Source: Antarctobacter albus (lineage in GTDB: Bacteria > Pseudomonadota > Alphaproteobacteria > Rhodobacterales > Rhodobacteraceae). From it: 64,000 bases of DNA. Location: positions 1-64,000 of the forward strand of contig NZ_FMZI01000016.1 in the NCBI RefSeq assembly GCF_900101505.1, read 5' to 3'. The translations under genes were made by a program, and so were the position numbers. The notes below the pieces were generated by a model. That model did not search any database and was not told the origin of the DNA. It worked only from the letters and a program-made list of their open reading frames with translations. Below, piece by piece: positions 1 through 8,297 of this stretch (its first letter is position 1; each line of letters begins with the position of its first letter).

Positions 1-236
1 TCGCGGAACCACTCGATCTTGACCTGGCCGAGGGTGAAATCGGTGTTCTTGATCTCACTCGGCTGCTTCATCCAGTCCAGCCGCTGCGCCTGCTCCGCCC
101 AGAAGGCCGCCGGATCGCTGACCGAGGCCGCGTACATCTGATCATACCGCGAAAGGTCGACGTGGGCCTTGGCCGCCAGTTCGGCCGAGGGCGGATAGAC
201 GGGGGTGGCTGTCTCGGGTGTGGTCTGTTCGGTCAT
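1..236 (-). CDS. acsA: Acetyl-CoA synthetase, N-terminal part (runs off window)
   Basis: AMP-forming acetyl-CoA synthetase activates acetate to acetyl-CoA in the cytoplasm. Only the first 78 codons are present. The start is the ATG at 236-234, giving MTEQTTPETATPVYPPSAEL. The segment that follows (YDQMYAASVSDPAAFWAEQAQRL, then FTLGQVKIEWF near the window edge) is the typical N-terminal acetyl-CoA synthase domain, which precedes the AMP-binding domain. The catalytic core lies outside the window, so the name rests on the N-terminal pattern. It is divergent from the TRAP transporter operon, which would fit joint handling of small carboxylates (inference). Confidence 0.8.
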   Translation of the reverse strand, partial: MTEQTTPETATPVYPPSAELAAKAHVDLSRYDQMYAASVSDPAAFWAEQAQRLDWMKQPSEIKNTDFTLGQVKIEWFR

Positions 237-664
237 GAAGGAGCTCCCTCTCCGTTTTGATCCGGCGGCACGCCATTCCCTAGCGTCACCGCGTTCAAGT
301 GGGATAATACCCGAAACGGAAAAGAAATAAATATTGTTAGCGTTATGAATGATTTAGCTGTAAATAGTTTTCACAGATAGCCTGCAAATCGTAAACAAAT
401 TTGCCCGCGAGCCGCTAAGCCCCTTGTTTTAATGACGCCTCGGTCAGCACTTTGTAGGGGCGTCTGACCGCCAATTGTGCATCTTGTGGTTGTCGCGCTT
501 GGCGGAGCAGGTGTGACAAAAGGATGCGGTATGCCGATGTATACCGATTGTTAGCGCTCGCCAATGCGAATCCCCTTTTGGCCCAAGGCCCTTGAACCGC
601 GGGGGCATTCGACTAACCTCCCGGCGAGGCGGAGAATACCGCTGGACACATAGGGGAGGATCAT
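237..664. other. Divergent acsA/dctP control region with two dyads
   Basis: This 428-bp stretch has no gene and is clearly AT-richer than its surroundings. Two inverted repeats are visible: GCAAAT at 384-389 facing ATTTGC at 399-404 (9-bp spacer), and CGGTAT at 527-532 facing ATACCG at 541-546 (8-bp spacer). The first resembles the TTTGC/GCAAA half-sites described for RamB/PccR-type acyl-CoA-metabolism regulators. The second has the spacing of a GntR-type operator. Both assignments are inferences. No regulator gene lies next to the region. Confidence 0.4.
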
Positions 665-1681
665 ATGTCCAACATCACTGCAAAACTGCTGGCGACGACC
701 ATTGCCGCGACCCTGGCCACACAGGCCGCCGCGACGGAATGGAACGTCTCGACCTGGGGCTCGCGTCGCGCCTTTACCGAGCACCTGCACAAGATCGCCG
801 AACTGGTCTCGGAAAAGACCGGTGGTGCCTTCACCATGAACATTTCCTACGGTGGCCTGTCCAAGAACACCGAGAACCTCGACGGAATTTCCATCGGCGC
901 TTTCGAGATGGCCCAGTTCTGCGCCGGCTACCATCCCGACAAGAACCGCGCGATCACCGTGCTGGAACTGCCTTTCCTGGGCGTGTCCACGCTGGAAGAG
1001 GAAGTGGCCGTCAGCCATGCCATCTATGACCATCCGGCGGTGGCCGAGGAAATGGCGCAGTGGAACGCCCGAATGCTGATGACCTCGCCCATGCCGCAAT
1101 ACAACCTCGTGGGCACCGGAGAGCCGCGCGACGAGCTGACCGAGTTCGACGGCATGCGGGTGCGCGCCACCGGCGGCCTTGGCAAGGCGTTCAGCGCAGT
1201 GGGGGGTGTGCCGACCAGCGTGACCTCGTCCGAAGCCTACCAGGCGATGGACTCGGGCGTCGTGGACACGGTGGCCTTTGCCCAGCATGCGCACCTCTCC
1301 TTCGGCACGATCAACCAGGCGGACTGGTGGACGGCCAACCTGAACCCGGGCACCGTCAACTGCCCCATCGTGGTCAACATCGACGCCTATGACTCGCTGC
1401 CTGACGACCAGCGCCAGGCGCTGGACGAATCCGTGGACGAGGCGATCGCTTATTACCTCGAGAACTACGGCAAGCTGCTGCAGCGCTGGGACGAGGTGCT
1501 GGAGGAAAAGGGCGTTGAGAAGGTCATGATCACCGACGACGAGCTGGCCAAGTTCCGCCAGGTCGCCGGTCAGCCGCTGCACGATGCCTGGATCCAGGAC
1601 ATGAATGCGCGTGGCCTGCCCGCAAAGGAACTCTATGATCTGGTGTTCTCGACCCTCGAAAAGGCGCGCGCCTCCAACTGA
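665..1681 (+). CDS. dctP: TRAP transporter substrate-binding protein
   Basis: This periplasmic solute receptor of a tripartite ATP-independent transporter captures a (probably carboxylate) substrate for the DctQM membrane complex. The 338-residue length is normal for DctP. A Sec signal peptide is visible (SNITAKLLATTIAATLATQAAA, cleavage about residue 23). The segment MRVRATGG near residue 165 carries the arginine that binds the substrate carboxylate in this family. The start is set by GGGGAGG upstream of ATG 665. It is first in the operon dctP-dctQ-dctM. The substrate cannot be read from sequence; divergence from acsA hints at a small organic acid. Confidence 0.9.
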   Translation: MSNITAKLLATTIAATLATQAAATEWNVSTWGSRRAFTEHLHKIAELVSEKTGGAFTMNISYGGLSKNTENLDGISIGAFEMAQFCAGYHPDKNRAITVLELPFLGVSTLEEEVAVSHAIYDHPAVAEEMAQWNARMLMTSPMPQYNLVGTGEPRDELTEFDGMRVRATGGLGKAFSAVGGVPTSVTSSEAYQAMDSGVVDTVAFAQHAHLSFGTINQADWWTANLNPGTVNCPIVVNIDAYDSLPDDQRQALDESVDEAIAYYLENYGKLLQRWDEVLEEKGVEKVMITDDELAKFRQVAGQPLHDAWIQDMNARGLPAKELYDLVFSTLEKARASN

Positions 1682-1798
1682 GGCGGGCCCATCGCGCCCC
1701 GGCCTTGCGCCGGGGCCTCCCGCCGGGTCTTCGTGATCCGGCCGGAGGTTCCGACATGGGGCTGGGGCCTGCGTTTCTCCGGACATGAGAGGTGAGCG

Positions 1799-2431
1799 AT
1801 GGCGGGACATGCCTCCGTCCTCGAAGATGACAGCCTGCTGTCGCGGCTGGACCGTGCGCTTGCGCGGGTCGAATGGGGCATGGCGCTGGTTTCCGGCGTC
1901 GGGGCCTTTGCGCTGATGTGCCTGGCGGTGATTTCCGTCTCGGGCCGCAATTTCTTCAACGAGCCGCTTCGGGGGTACGTCGACTGGATCGAGGCGGCGA
2001 TGCCTTTCATCGCCATTTTCGGCATTTCCTACGTTCAACGCGTTGGCGGGCATATCCGGATGGACATCGTCATCGGCGTCCTCAGGGGCCGTGCGCTCTG
2101 GATCGCCGAGTTCATCACGACGCTGCTGATCCTCGTGCTGATGGTGCTGCTGGTCTGGGGCACCTGGGCCCATTTCGACCGCAGTTTCGATTTCAGCGCC
2201 CCGAACTGGAGCCGTGACAGTTCGATCGACATCGGCTTGCCGATCTGGCCTGCGAAACTGGTGGTGCCGGTGGCCTTTGCCGTGATCTCGCTGCGGTTGG
2301 TGGTGCAACTGGTGGCCTATGGGCGGGCGATCGTCCTGGGGCAGAGCGAGCCGGTGGCGGTGCCGTTGGTGATGTCCGCGGCGGAACAGGCGGCGGCCGA
2401 GGCCGACCAGGTACAGGGGCACGATACATGA
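1799..2431 (+). CDS. dctQ: TRAP transporter small permease
   Basis: Small integral-membrane subunit that joins DctM to form the TRAP translocation complex in the inner membrane. It has 210 residues with four hydrophobic segments (about 33-55, 62-80, 99-122 and 148-170), the DctQ topology. A GAGAGGTGA ribosome site precedes ATG 1799. Its stop overlaps the dctM start in an ATGA junction, so the two should be translationally coupled. Length and position between dctP and dctM make the call firm; substrate specificity lies in DctP. Confidence 0.9.
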   Translation: MAGHASVLEDDSLLSRLDRALARVEWGMALVSGVGAFALMCLAVISVSGRNFFNEPLRGYVDWIEAAMPFIAIFGISYVQRVGGHIRMDIVIGVLRGRALWIAEFITTLLILVLMVLLVWGTWAHFDRSFDFSAPNWSRDSSIDIGLPIWPAKLVVPVAFAVISLRLVVQLVAYGRAIVLGQSEPVAVPLVMSAAEQAAAEADQVQGHDT

Positions 2432-3828
2432 CGTCGATTGAAATTGGCCTCTGGGTCACCGGCGGCTTGCTGGTCATGGTGGTCCTCGGGATGCGTGTGG
2501 CCTTTGCCGCGGCCCTGGCCGGACTGGCCGGGCTGATCTGGATCTTCTGGTCGAAAAAGGGCTACGACCCGGAGGAATTCGGCTGGGCCCTGACCGTTGC
2601 GGTCAAGACCGCCGGGCAGGTGCCGCATGGCAAGGTGGCGTCACAGGCGCTGAGCCTTATTCCCACCTTCATCCTGATCGGCTACCTGGCCTATTACGCG
2701 GGACTGACGCGCGCCCTGTTCGAGGCCGCGAAACGCTGGATCGCCTGGGTGCCGGGCGGGCTGGCGGTCTCCACCGTCTTTGCCACTGCGGGCTTTGCCG
2801 CCGTGTCGGGGGCCAGCGTCGCGACCGCGGCGGTCTTTGCCCGTATCGCCATCCCCGAGATGCTGAAGGTGGGGTATGACAAACGCTTTGCGGCGGGCGT
2901 CGTGGCGGCGGGGGGAACGCTGGCATCGCTGATCCCGCCCTCGGCGATCCTGGTGATTTACGCGATCATCGTCGAACAGGACGTGGGGCGCCTGCTGCTG
3001 GCCGGGTTCATTCCGGGCATGTTCTCGGCCCTGGTCTACGCATTGCTGATCATCGGGCTGGCGCTGACCATCAAGGGCTTTGGTCCCCCGGTCGGCGGCT
3101 TTACCTGGCGCGAGAGGCTGGTCAGCCTGCCGCCCGCGCTGCCCATCGTGGCGGTGGTCGTCATCATTATCTTCTTCGTCTACAATCCGTTCGGCGGGGA
3201 CAGCTGGGGCACGCCGACCGAGGGCGGCGCCATCGGTGCCTTCATCGTCTTCCTGATGGCGCTCTGGCGTGGCATGCGCCTGCGCGAGCTGAAGGACGCG
3301 CTGGTCGAGACGGCGAAACTGTCGATCATGATCTTCACCATCATCTGGGGCGTGCTGATCTACGTGCGCTTCCTGGGGTTCGCCGATCTGCCCTCGGCGT
3401 TTTCCGACTGGCTGACCGCCTTGCCCTATTCGCCGATGCTGATCCTGATCTGCATCCTGCTGGCCTACGCGGTGCTTGGGATGTTCATGGATGCCATCGG
3501 GATGCTGCTCTTGACGCTGCCGGTTGTCTACCCGGCGGTCATGGCGTTGAATGGCGGAATGTTCGTCAGCGCCGAAGAGGCGGCCTTTGGAATGTCGGGG
3601 CCGATGTGCGCGGTCTGGTTCGGCATCCTGGTGGTCAAGATGGCCGAGTTCTGCCTGATTACACCGCCCATTGGATTGAACTGTTTCGTGGTGGCTGGCG
3701 TGCGGCCAGAGCTGTCGGTGCAGGACGTGTTCCGCGGCGTGACGCCGTTCTTCGTGGCCGACGCGGTGACCATCGCGCTCTTGGTGGCCTTTCCGGGGAT
3801 CGTGCTCTGGCTGCCCTCACTGGCCTGA
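2428..3828 (+). CDS. dctM: TRAP transporter large permease
   Basis: Main Na+/H+-coupled transport subunit of the TRAP complex (466 residues, a little longer than the usual 425-450). The protein is hydrophobic throughout, with about 12-13 membrane segments. Family blocks include GASVATAAVFARIAIPEML with GTLASLIPPSAILVIYAI in the first half, and GMFMDAIGMLLLTLPVVYP followed by ITPPIGLNCFVVAGV in the second half. It overlaps dctQ by 4 bp and is followed by a strong hairpin at 3849-3872, so the operon ends here. Confidence 0.92.
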   Translation: MTSIEIGLWVTGGLLVMVVLGMRVAFAAALAGLAGLIWIFWSKKGYDPEEFGWALTVAVKTAGQVPHGKVASQALSLIPTFILIGYLAYYAGLTRALFEAAKRWIAWVPGGLAVSTVFATAGFAAVSGASVATAAVFARIAIPEMLKVGYDKRFAAGVVAAGGTLASLIPPSAILVIYAIIVEQDVGRLLLAGFIPGMFSALVYALLIIGLALTIKGFGPPVGGFTWRERLVSLPPALPIVAVVVIIIFFVYNPFGGDSWGTPTEGGAIGAFIVFLMALWRGMRLRELKDALVETAKLSIMIFTIIWGVLIYVRFLGFADLPSAFSDWLTALPYSPMLILICILLAYAVLGMFMDAIGMLLLTLPVVYPAVMALNGGMFVSAEEAAFGMSGPMCAVWFGILVVKMAEFCLITPPIGLNCFVVAGVRPELSVQDVFRGVTPFFVADAVTIALLVAFPGIVLWLPSLA

Positions 3829-3848
3829 TAAAGAAGCCGTAAATGCAA

Positions 3849-3872
3849 GACCCGCGCCTGGTGGCGCGGGTC
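3849..3872 (+). terminator. Hairpin terminator after dctPQM
   Basis: Perfect 10-bp stem GACCCGCGCC (3849-3858) / GGCGCGGGTC (3863-3872) with loop TGGT, followed by a short CCTTTC. It lies 20 bp after the dctM stop and ends just before the convergent gene at 3892. The weak T-run makes termination strength uncertain. Confidence 0.65.
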
Positions 3873-3891
3873 CCTTTCAGTTCTCGGCAGG

Positions 3892-4206
3892 TCAACGGCG
3901 TCCTTTGCCGTTTCCGCCTCCGGTATCTCCTCCAGCCCGACCGGAGGCGACGCCAGCCACTCCGCCGCCGCCCCGTGGGTCGTCCAGCTTGCCATGTGCC
4001 CGGCGGTTCATCATGCCGCGCATCTCGTCCTCACCCGGCGTCCCGATGCTGCGCGCCTGGTTGGTGTCGTGGTTCTTGGCCAGAACCGTGTCATCCTCAT
4101 CCGCCCAGGGGTTGGCGTGTTCGGCCTGAACCGGCGCCGACATCAGTGCAATTCCGATGGCCGCGGCAAGCGTCGTCTTGGCTGTCAATTCACTGCTCCT
4201 TCTCAT
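3892..4206 (-). CDS. Small secreted protein of unknown function, Gly/Arg-rich tail
   Basis: 104 residues, not recognised as a named family. A signal peptide (TLAAAIGIALMSAPVQA) is followed by a charged segment (HANPWADEDDTVLAKNHDTN) and a tail rich in Gly and Arg, so the mature protein is short, polar and probably disordered. ATG 4206 is followed at once by AAGGAG in codons 2-4, ideally spaced for a TTG at 4188. The true start may be that TTG (MTAKTTLAAAIGI), which also gives a better signal peptide. It is convergent with dctM. The upstream DNA is AT-rich, with a hairpin in the leader. Confidence 0.6.
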   Translation of the reverse strand: MRRSSELTAKTTLAAAIGIALMSAPVQAEHANPWADEDDTVLAKNHDTNQARSIGTPGEDEMRGMMNRRAHGKLDDPRGGGGVAGVASGRAGGDTGGGNGKGRR

Positions 4207-4211
4207 ACAGG

Positions 4212-4233
4212 CTTGGGCGTTGGTGCGCCCAAG
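4212..4233 (-). promoter_or_regulatory. Leader hairpin upstream of small secreted protein
   Basis: Perfect inverted repeat CTTGGGCG (4212-4219) / CGCCCAAG (4226-4233), 6-nt loop, between the AT-rich probable promoter region (about 4235-4270) and the start codon at 4206 or 4188. It could be an operator or a 5'-UTR structure. The function is not known. Confidence 0.35.
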
Positions 4234-4300
4234 TGATATGCAAAAAGATTTATATTTAATAAATGGAATTCGTTAGGGTGTGATTGACACAAGCAGCAAT

Positions 4301-4321
4301 CCGCCGCCTCGAAGGCGGCGG
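4301..4321 (-). terminator. Hairpin downstream of aminotransferase gene
   Basis: Stem CCGCCGCCT (4301-4309) / AGGCGGCGG (4313-4321) with a 3-nt loop, which reads as a stable TTCGA-capped hairpin on the minus strand. It lies 33 bp after the stop of the aminotransferase. No good T-run follows, so the mechanism is uncertain. Confidence 0.45.
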
Positions 4322-4353
4322 GCGCAAAAGCGGTTTCGGTGCCAGGGGGAGAG

Positions 4354-5553
4354 TCAGGCGGCCCGTCTCAATTCTGTTCGTGTCGCTCTTGCCAGGCGGC
4401 GGATTCCCTCGGCCAGGACGTCGGGCGGGTTGAGCGTAAAATTCACCCGGATCGCACGCCGGTCCTGTCCCATCGGGTCAAAGACGCTGGAGGGCGAGAT
4501 GCAGACACCGTGCTCCAGCCCGGTTTTCATGAGCCGGTCGGTGTCCAGAGCCGGGTCGCGCGCCACGGCCCAGACGAACATGCCGCCCTCGGGGACTTGC
4601 CAGGTGAAAAGGTCCGACAGTTCTGCCTGCATCGCCTCGCATAGCGCATCGCGCCGGGTGCGGTAGAGATCCAGGATACCGGGGAGCAACTGTTCCGGAA
4701 GGCCACGTTCCATCGCCTCCAGCGCAACGCGCTGGCACAGCCCGCTGGTGAACATGTCCGAGCCCTGCTTGGCCGTGGTCATGGCCACGATGATCTCTGG
4801 CGCGGCGATGACCCAGCCGACACGCAGGCCCGGAGCCAGTTGTTTCGAGAATGTGCCAAGGTAGACGACTGGCCCGTTATAGACCTCGGCCCCGTTGGCG
4901 GAGAGCTCGAGCATCGGGGGCAGGGGGGCGCCGTCGTAGTAGAGGTGTCCATAGGGATCATCCTCGACCAGCCAGCAGCCCGTCGCCTCTGCCGCCGCCA
5001 CCAGAGCGCGGCGCTGATCCTCTGGCACCAGCCGTCCGGAAGGATTCGAGAAATTGGGGACTGTGTAGGCGAACTGGGCCCCGGTCATGGCGGCCTCTGC
5101 GTCGAAGTCATTGGCCTCCATCACCATCGCACGATACTGCGGCGCGCGCGGCTTCCAGGCGTCGATGGCGCCCAGGTAGGCCGGGGACTGCGCCGCGATG
5201 GTCTGACCGGGGTCGAGAAAGACCTTGCCCAGCAGGTCCAGCCCCTGCATCCCGCCGGTGGTGATCAGCACGTTGTCCCGGGTCAGGTTCAGGTCGCCGT
5301 GGCTGAACTCTGCCGCGATGCGGTCGCGCAGGTCGGGCAGCCCGTCAATGGGCGAATAGCCCAGCACCTCGGCGGTGTGTTCGGTCACGACGCGGCCTGC
5401 GAAATCCGACAGGTCAGAAACCGGCCAGGTCGACGGATCGGGCAACCCGCCCGCCAGGTTCACGAGGTCGGGAATCTGTCCGGCGGCCAGAAAGGTCTGG
5501 GTCACATCGTTGGTGTCGTTCAGCCAGCGGGCAAGGGGCGCGCGTCCGGGCAT
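4354..5553 (-). CDS. PLP-dependent aminotransferase, class I/II fold
   Basis: Cytoplasmic fold-type I aminotransferase of the 2-aminoadipate/MocR-like group, 399 residues. Landmarks: NLAGGLPDPSTWP near the N-terminus, LGYSPIDGLPDLRDRIA, PNFSNPSGRL, EDDPYGHLYYDG, and the PLP-lysine segment TFSKQLAPGLRVGW. ATG 5553 is chosen because GGAGAAA sits just upstream and family homology begins there. The frame stays open further upstream, but that extension would cross the ArsR-type operator. It is divergent from the arsenic operon. The substrate is not evident and no link to arsenic is visible. Confidence 0.85.
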   Translation of the reverse strand: MPGRAPLARWLNDTNDVTQTFLAAGQIPDLVNLAGGLPDPSTWPVSDLSDFAGRVVTEHTAEVLGYSPIDGLPDLRDRIAAEFSHGDLNLTRDNVLITTGGMQGLDLLGKVFLDPGQTIAAQSPAYLGAIDAWKPRAPQYRAMVMEANDFDAEAAMTGAQFAYTVPNFSNPSGRLVPEDQRRALVAAAEATGCWLVEDDPYGHLYYDGAPLPPMLELSANGAEVYNGPVVYLGTFSKQLAPGLRVGWVIAAPEIIVAMTTAKQGSDMFTSGLCQRVALEAMERGLPEQLLPGILDLYRTRRDALCEAMQAELSDLFTWQVPEGGMFVWAVARDPALDTDRLMKTGLEHGVCISPSSVFDPMGQDRRAIRVNFTLNPPDVLAEGIRRLARATRTELRRAA

Positions 5554-5646
5554 GGGCTTTCTCCGGTCAGACAAGAGGCGAATATGCGGGTCCCCTAACA
5601 TGCTTTGGTTAACGGGCGCCAACCGTCTGTCAAAATGGTCCACCCG

Positions 5647-5711
5647 CCTATTTCCGGAAAATCGGAAATAGGGCTTGTCGCAAGGTCTGTATTTCCGTAT
5701 TTCCGGAAATA
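5647..5711 (+). promoter_or_regulatory. Probable ArsR-type operator pair
   Basis: Two palindromes share the half-site ATTTCCG. The first has 10-bp arms CCTATTTCCG (5647-5656) / CGGAAATAGG (5663-5672). The second is the 14-bp palindrome TATTTCCGGAAATA (5698-5711), which touches the ATG of arsR-arsC. A further lone half-site lies at 5691-5697. Placement immediately before an ArsR-domain gene suggests autoregulation by its own HTH domain (inference). Confidence 0.65.
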
Positions 5712-6538
5712 TGAAATCTGAATCGCTCAACGCCCTTGCCGCTCTTGCCCACGGCCGTCGTCTGGACGTGTTTCGCCTGGTGATGCGGCGTTTTCCGGAT
5801 GCCGTTCCCGCCGGAGAGATCGCCTTGGCGCTGGACCTGGCGCCCTCGACGCTTTCGGCGGCTTTGTCACAATTGCGTAGCGCGGGTCTTGTAACTCAGT
5901 CCCGGCACGGGACCTCGCTGATGTACGCCGCCGATACCGAGGGCGCGGGGCGGCTGTTGACCTATCTCTGGGCGGATTGCTGCCGTGGCCGCCCGGATCT
6001 TTGCCTGCCAACATCCCTGACGGAGCGCGAAATGGCTGATCGCACCTACAACGTCCTGTTCATCTGCACCGGCAACTCTACCCGGTCGATCTTTGCCGAA
6101 ACCCTGCTGCGTGACCTCGCCGGAGGACGTTTTCGCGCCTTCTCGGCAGGGACCAATCCTTATAGTGAGTTGAACCCCCAGGCGCTGCAGGTCTTGCAGG
6201 ACAAGGGGCATGACGTGTCCGACCTGCGGGCCAAGAACGTGTCCGAATTCCAGGGCGAGGGCGCGCCGCAACTGGATTTCGTCTTTACCGTCTGTGACCG
6301 GGCGGCGAACGAGGAATGCCCGCCCTGGCCGGGCCAGCCGATGACCGGCCACTGGGGTCAGCCCGACCCGGTCAAGGCGACCGGCACCGAGGCGGAAAGA
6401 CATCTGGCCTTTCAACAGGTCTACGGCGCCCTGAAAAACCGCATCCAGGCCTTCACGGCCCTGCCCATCGGCACACTGGATCGCGAGAGCCTGCAGGCCC
6501 GGATCGACGACATCGCAAGAACGGAAGACTTCGCATGA
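5711..6538 (+). CDS. arsC: ArsR-type regulator fused to thioredoxin-type arsenate reductase
   Basis: A two-domain protein of 275 residues. Residues 1-100 form an ArsR/SmtB winged helix ([31 protein letters not shown]), with Cys90-Cys91 and Cys98 as possible arsenite-binding thiols. Residues about 112-275 form a low-molecular-weight-phosphatase-like ArsC with P-loop CTGNSTR (119-125) and the redox cysteines C195 and C203 in [11 protein letters not shown], expected to reduce arsenate to arsenite. ATG 5711 is preferred; an in-frame TTG at 5675 would put the second palindrome inside the gene. It overlaps the next gene by ATGA and probably controls its own operon. Confidence 0.85.
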   Translation: MKSESLNALAALAHGRRLDVFRLVMRRFPDAVPAGEIALALDLAPSTLSAALSQLRSAGLVTQSRHGTSLMYAADTEGAGRLLTYLWADCCRGRPDLCLPTSLTEREMADRTYNVLFICTGNSTRSIFAETLLRDLAGGRFRAFSAGTNPYSELNPQALQVLQDKGHDVSDLRAKNVSEFQGEGAPQLDFVFTVCDRAANEECPPWPGQPMTGHWGQPDPVKATGTEAERHLAFQQVYGALKNRIQAFTALPIGTLDRESLQARIDDIARTEDFA

Positions 6539-7533
6539 CCACCTACGCCATCAACGGGCTTGGCCGCATCGGCAAGCTGATCGTGAAACCCATGCTGGAG
6601 GCGGGGGACACGATCGCCTTTCTCAACGACGCGGTGGGCGATCCGGCCATGCATGCTCATCTGCTGGAATTCGACACCGTGCATGGCCGCTGGGACGCAG
6701 CGTTCAGCGCGGATGGCGACAGCATCACCATCGACGGCACCCGCATCCCGGTGTTCGGCACGCGTGACCTGGCGGACCTGCCGCTGGAAGGGGTGGATGT
6801 GGTCATCGACTGCACCGGCTATTTCAAGACGGCAGAGCGGATTGCGCCCTATTTCGAACGGGGCGTGAAAAAGGTGGTCGTGTCGGCCCCGGTCAAGGAC
6901 GGCGGCGCCGTGAACATTGTCTACGGCGTCAATGATGACATCTATGACGCGGAACAGCACCGGATCGTCACGGCGGCCTCCTGCACGACCAACTGCCTCG
7001 CCCCGGTGGTCAAGGTGATCCACGAGAACCTGGGCATCAGGCACGGCTCGATCACCACGATCCATGACGTCACCAATACCCAGACCATCGTGGACCGCCC
7101 TGCCAAGGACCTGCGCCGCGCGCGGTCTGCGCTGAACTCGCTGATCCCCACCACGACCGGCAGCGCCACGGCTATCACGCTGATCTATCCCGAACTCAAG
7201 GGCCGCCTCAATGGCCACGCGGTGCGGGTGCCGCTGCTGAACGCCTCGCTGACCGACTGCGTTTTCGAGGTGGAGCGCGAGACGACGGCAGAGGAGGTCA
7301 ACGCCCTCTTCAAGGCCGCGTCCGAAGGCGGACTGAAGGACATCCTGGGCTACGAGGAGCGTCCGCTGGTTTCGACCGACTACACCAACGACCCGCGCAG
7401 TTCGATCGTGGATGCGCCCTCGACGATGGTGGTCAACGGCACACAGGTGAAAATCTATGCCTGGTATGATAATGAATGGGGCTATGCGCACCGGCTTGTG
7501 GACGTGGCCCATATGGTCGGTGCCTCGCTCTAA
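6535..7533 (+). CDS. gap: ArsJ-associated glyceraldehyde-3-phosphate dehydrogenase
   Basis: Type I GAPDH, 332 residues. It has the NAD-binding start [12 protein letters not shown], the catalytic cysteine C150 in SCTTNCLAP, the histidine-containing segment THDVTN-like [12 protein letters not shown], and the C-terminal [16 protein letters not shown] beside arsJ is the known arsenate-resistance pair: arsenate replaces phosphate to give 1-arseno-3-phosphoglycerate, which ArsJ exports. ATG 6535 overlaps the arsC stop. This copy is probably dedicated to arsenic, with the glycolytic enzyme encoded elsewhere (inference from context). Confidence 0.9.
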   Translation: MTTYAINGLGRIGKLIVKPMLEAGDTIAFLNDAVGDPAMHAHLLEFDTVHGRWDAAFSADGDSITIDGTRIPVFGTRDLADLPLEGVDVVIDCTGYFKTAERIAPYFERGVKKVVVSAPVKDGGAVNIVYGVNDDIYDAEQHRIVTAASCTTNCLAPVVKVIHENLGIRHGSITTIHDVTNTQTIVDRPAKDLRRARSALNSLIPTTTGSATAITLIYPELKGRLNGHAVRVPLLNASLTDCVFEVERETTAEEVNALFKAASEGGLKDILGYEERPLVSTDYTNDPRSSIVDAPSTMVVNGTQVKIYAWYDNEWGYAHRLVDVAHMVGASL

Positions 7534-7549
7534 CCGCGGAGAAGGTCGG

Positions 7550-8293
7550 ATGCGCGTTGCAGCCAGCCTGGTCATGGCATTCCTGGGCACATCGGCCTGC
7601 GCCGAGGGGCTTTCCTACACGGTAGGCCAGAGCGTAGCGACGGTCGTTGGCGGGGGCTTTCTGCGTTTCGGGTCCGAATGGGTGAACGGCAGGATGGCGG
7701 ATAGGGGCCACTACCTGTTCCGGGCACAGGCGGATGGCGCGGCGTCATTGGGCAAGCGCACCATTGCCGGAATGATCGAAACCTGCGGCGCCGATCCCGA
7801 CCTGAACGTGGCCGTCTGCACAATCCTGTCCGGGGGCACCCGCTACGTGATCGCGGATGATGGCACTGGCGATCCGGACCTGCTGTTGGCCCTCTTGATG
7901 GAGCCGGAATGGACCTCTGTCCTGGCGACGGTCGAGGTACTGGATGAGACCGGGACATCGGCGCGGGCGACCTTGCTGGATCTGGAGGTGCGGGCGCAGG
8001 ATGAATACACCCGGATGGTTGAGGTGCTTGCCGGCTCCTGGCGGGATGTTGCGCGACCCGGGTCCGGGCTGATCTTCGACGACACGCGCCTTGCCGAGAC
8101 CCTGCAGGATGTTCCGATCAGAAGCGGGCCTTTCGACATCCTGTCCGAATGCCGGGATCTGCCGGGCCCGCACCTGAGCGTTGCCTTCGACGACGGCGAA
8201 CACCTGTGCTGGGTGATCCTTGACCAAAGCCCTGACCGTCTGCGCCTGCGCAGTGCACGCGACGGGACGGAATTCACATACGAGAAACGCTGA
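7550..8293 (+). CDS. Unknown periplasmic protein in the ars operon
   Basis: 247 residues, not recognised. A signal peptide is clear (RVAASLVMAFLGTSACA, cleavage about residue 18). The mature part has no membrane segment and contains four cysteines, in ETCGADPDLNVAVCTI and in SECRDLPG...HLCWVI, which could form disulphides or bind metal. It lies 16 bp after gap and 4 bp before arsJ on the same strand, with GGAGAAGG as ribosome site, so it is cotranscribed with the ArsJ system. A role in the periplasmic fate of arsenic compounds is possible but unproved. Confidence 0.7.
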   Translation: MRVAASLVMAFLGTSACAEGLSYTVGQSVATVVGGGFLRFGSEWVNGRMADRGHYLFRAQADGAASLGKRTIAGMIETCGADPDLNVAVCTILSGGTRYVIADDGTGDPDLLLALLMEPEWTSVLATVEVLDETGTSARATLLDLEVRAQDEYTRMVEVLAGSWRDVARPGSGLIFDDTRLAETLQDVPIRSGPFDILSECRDLPGPHLSVAFDDGEHLCWVILDQSPDRLRLRSARDGTEFTYEKR

Positions 8294-8297
8294 CGCC

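Noticed and set aside
551-2422. Long minus-strand open frame opposite the TRAP operon
   Set aside because: Shadow of dctP/dctQ in high-GC DNA; the translation is His/Arg/Gln-rich with no domain, while the plus strand has three clear family genes.
5675-5711. TTG start giving 12 extra residues on ArsR-ArsC
   Set aside because: The extension would lie across an operator palindrome and lacks ArsR homology; ATG 5711 is preferred, though not proved.
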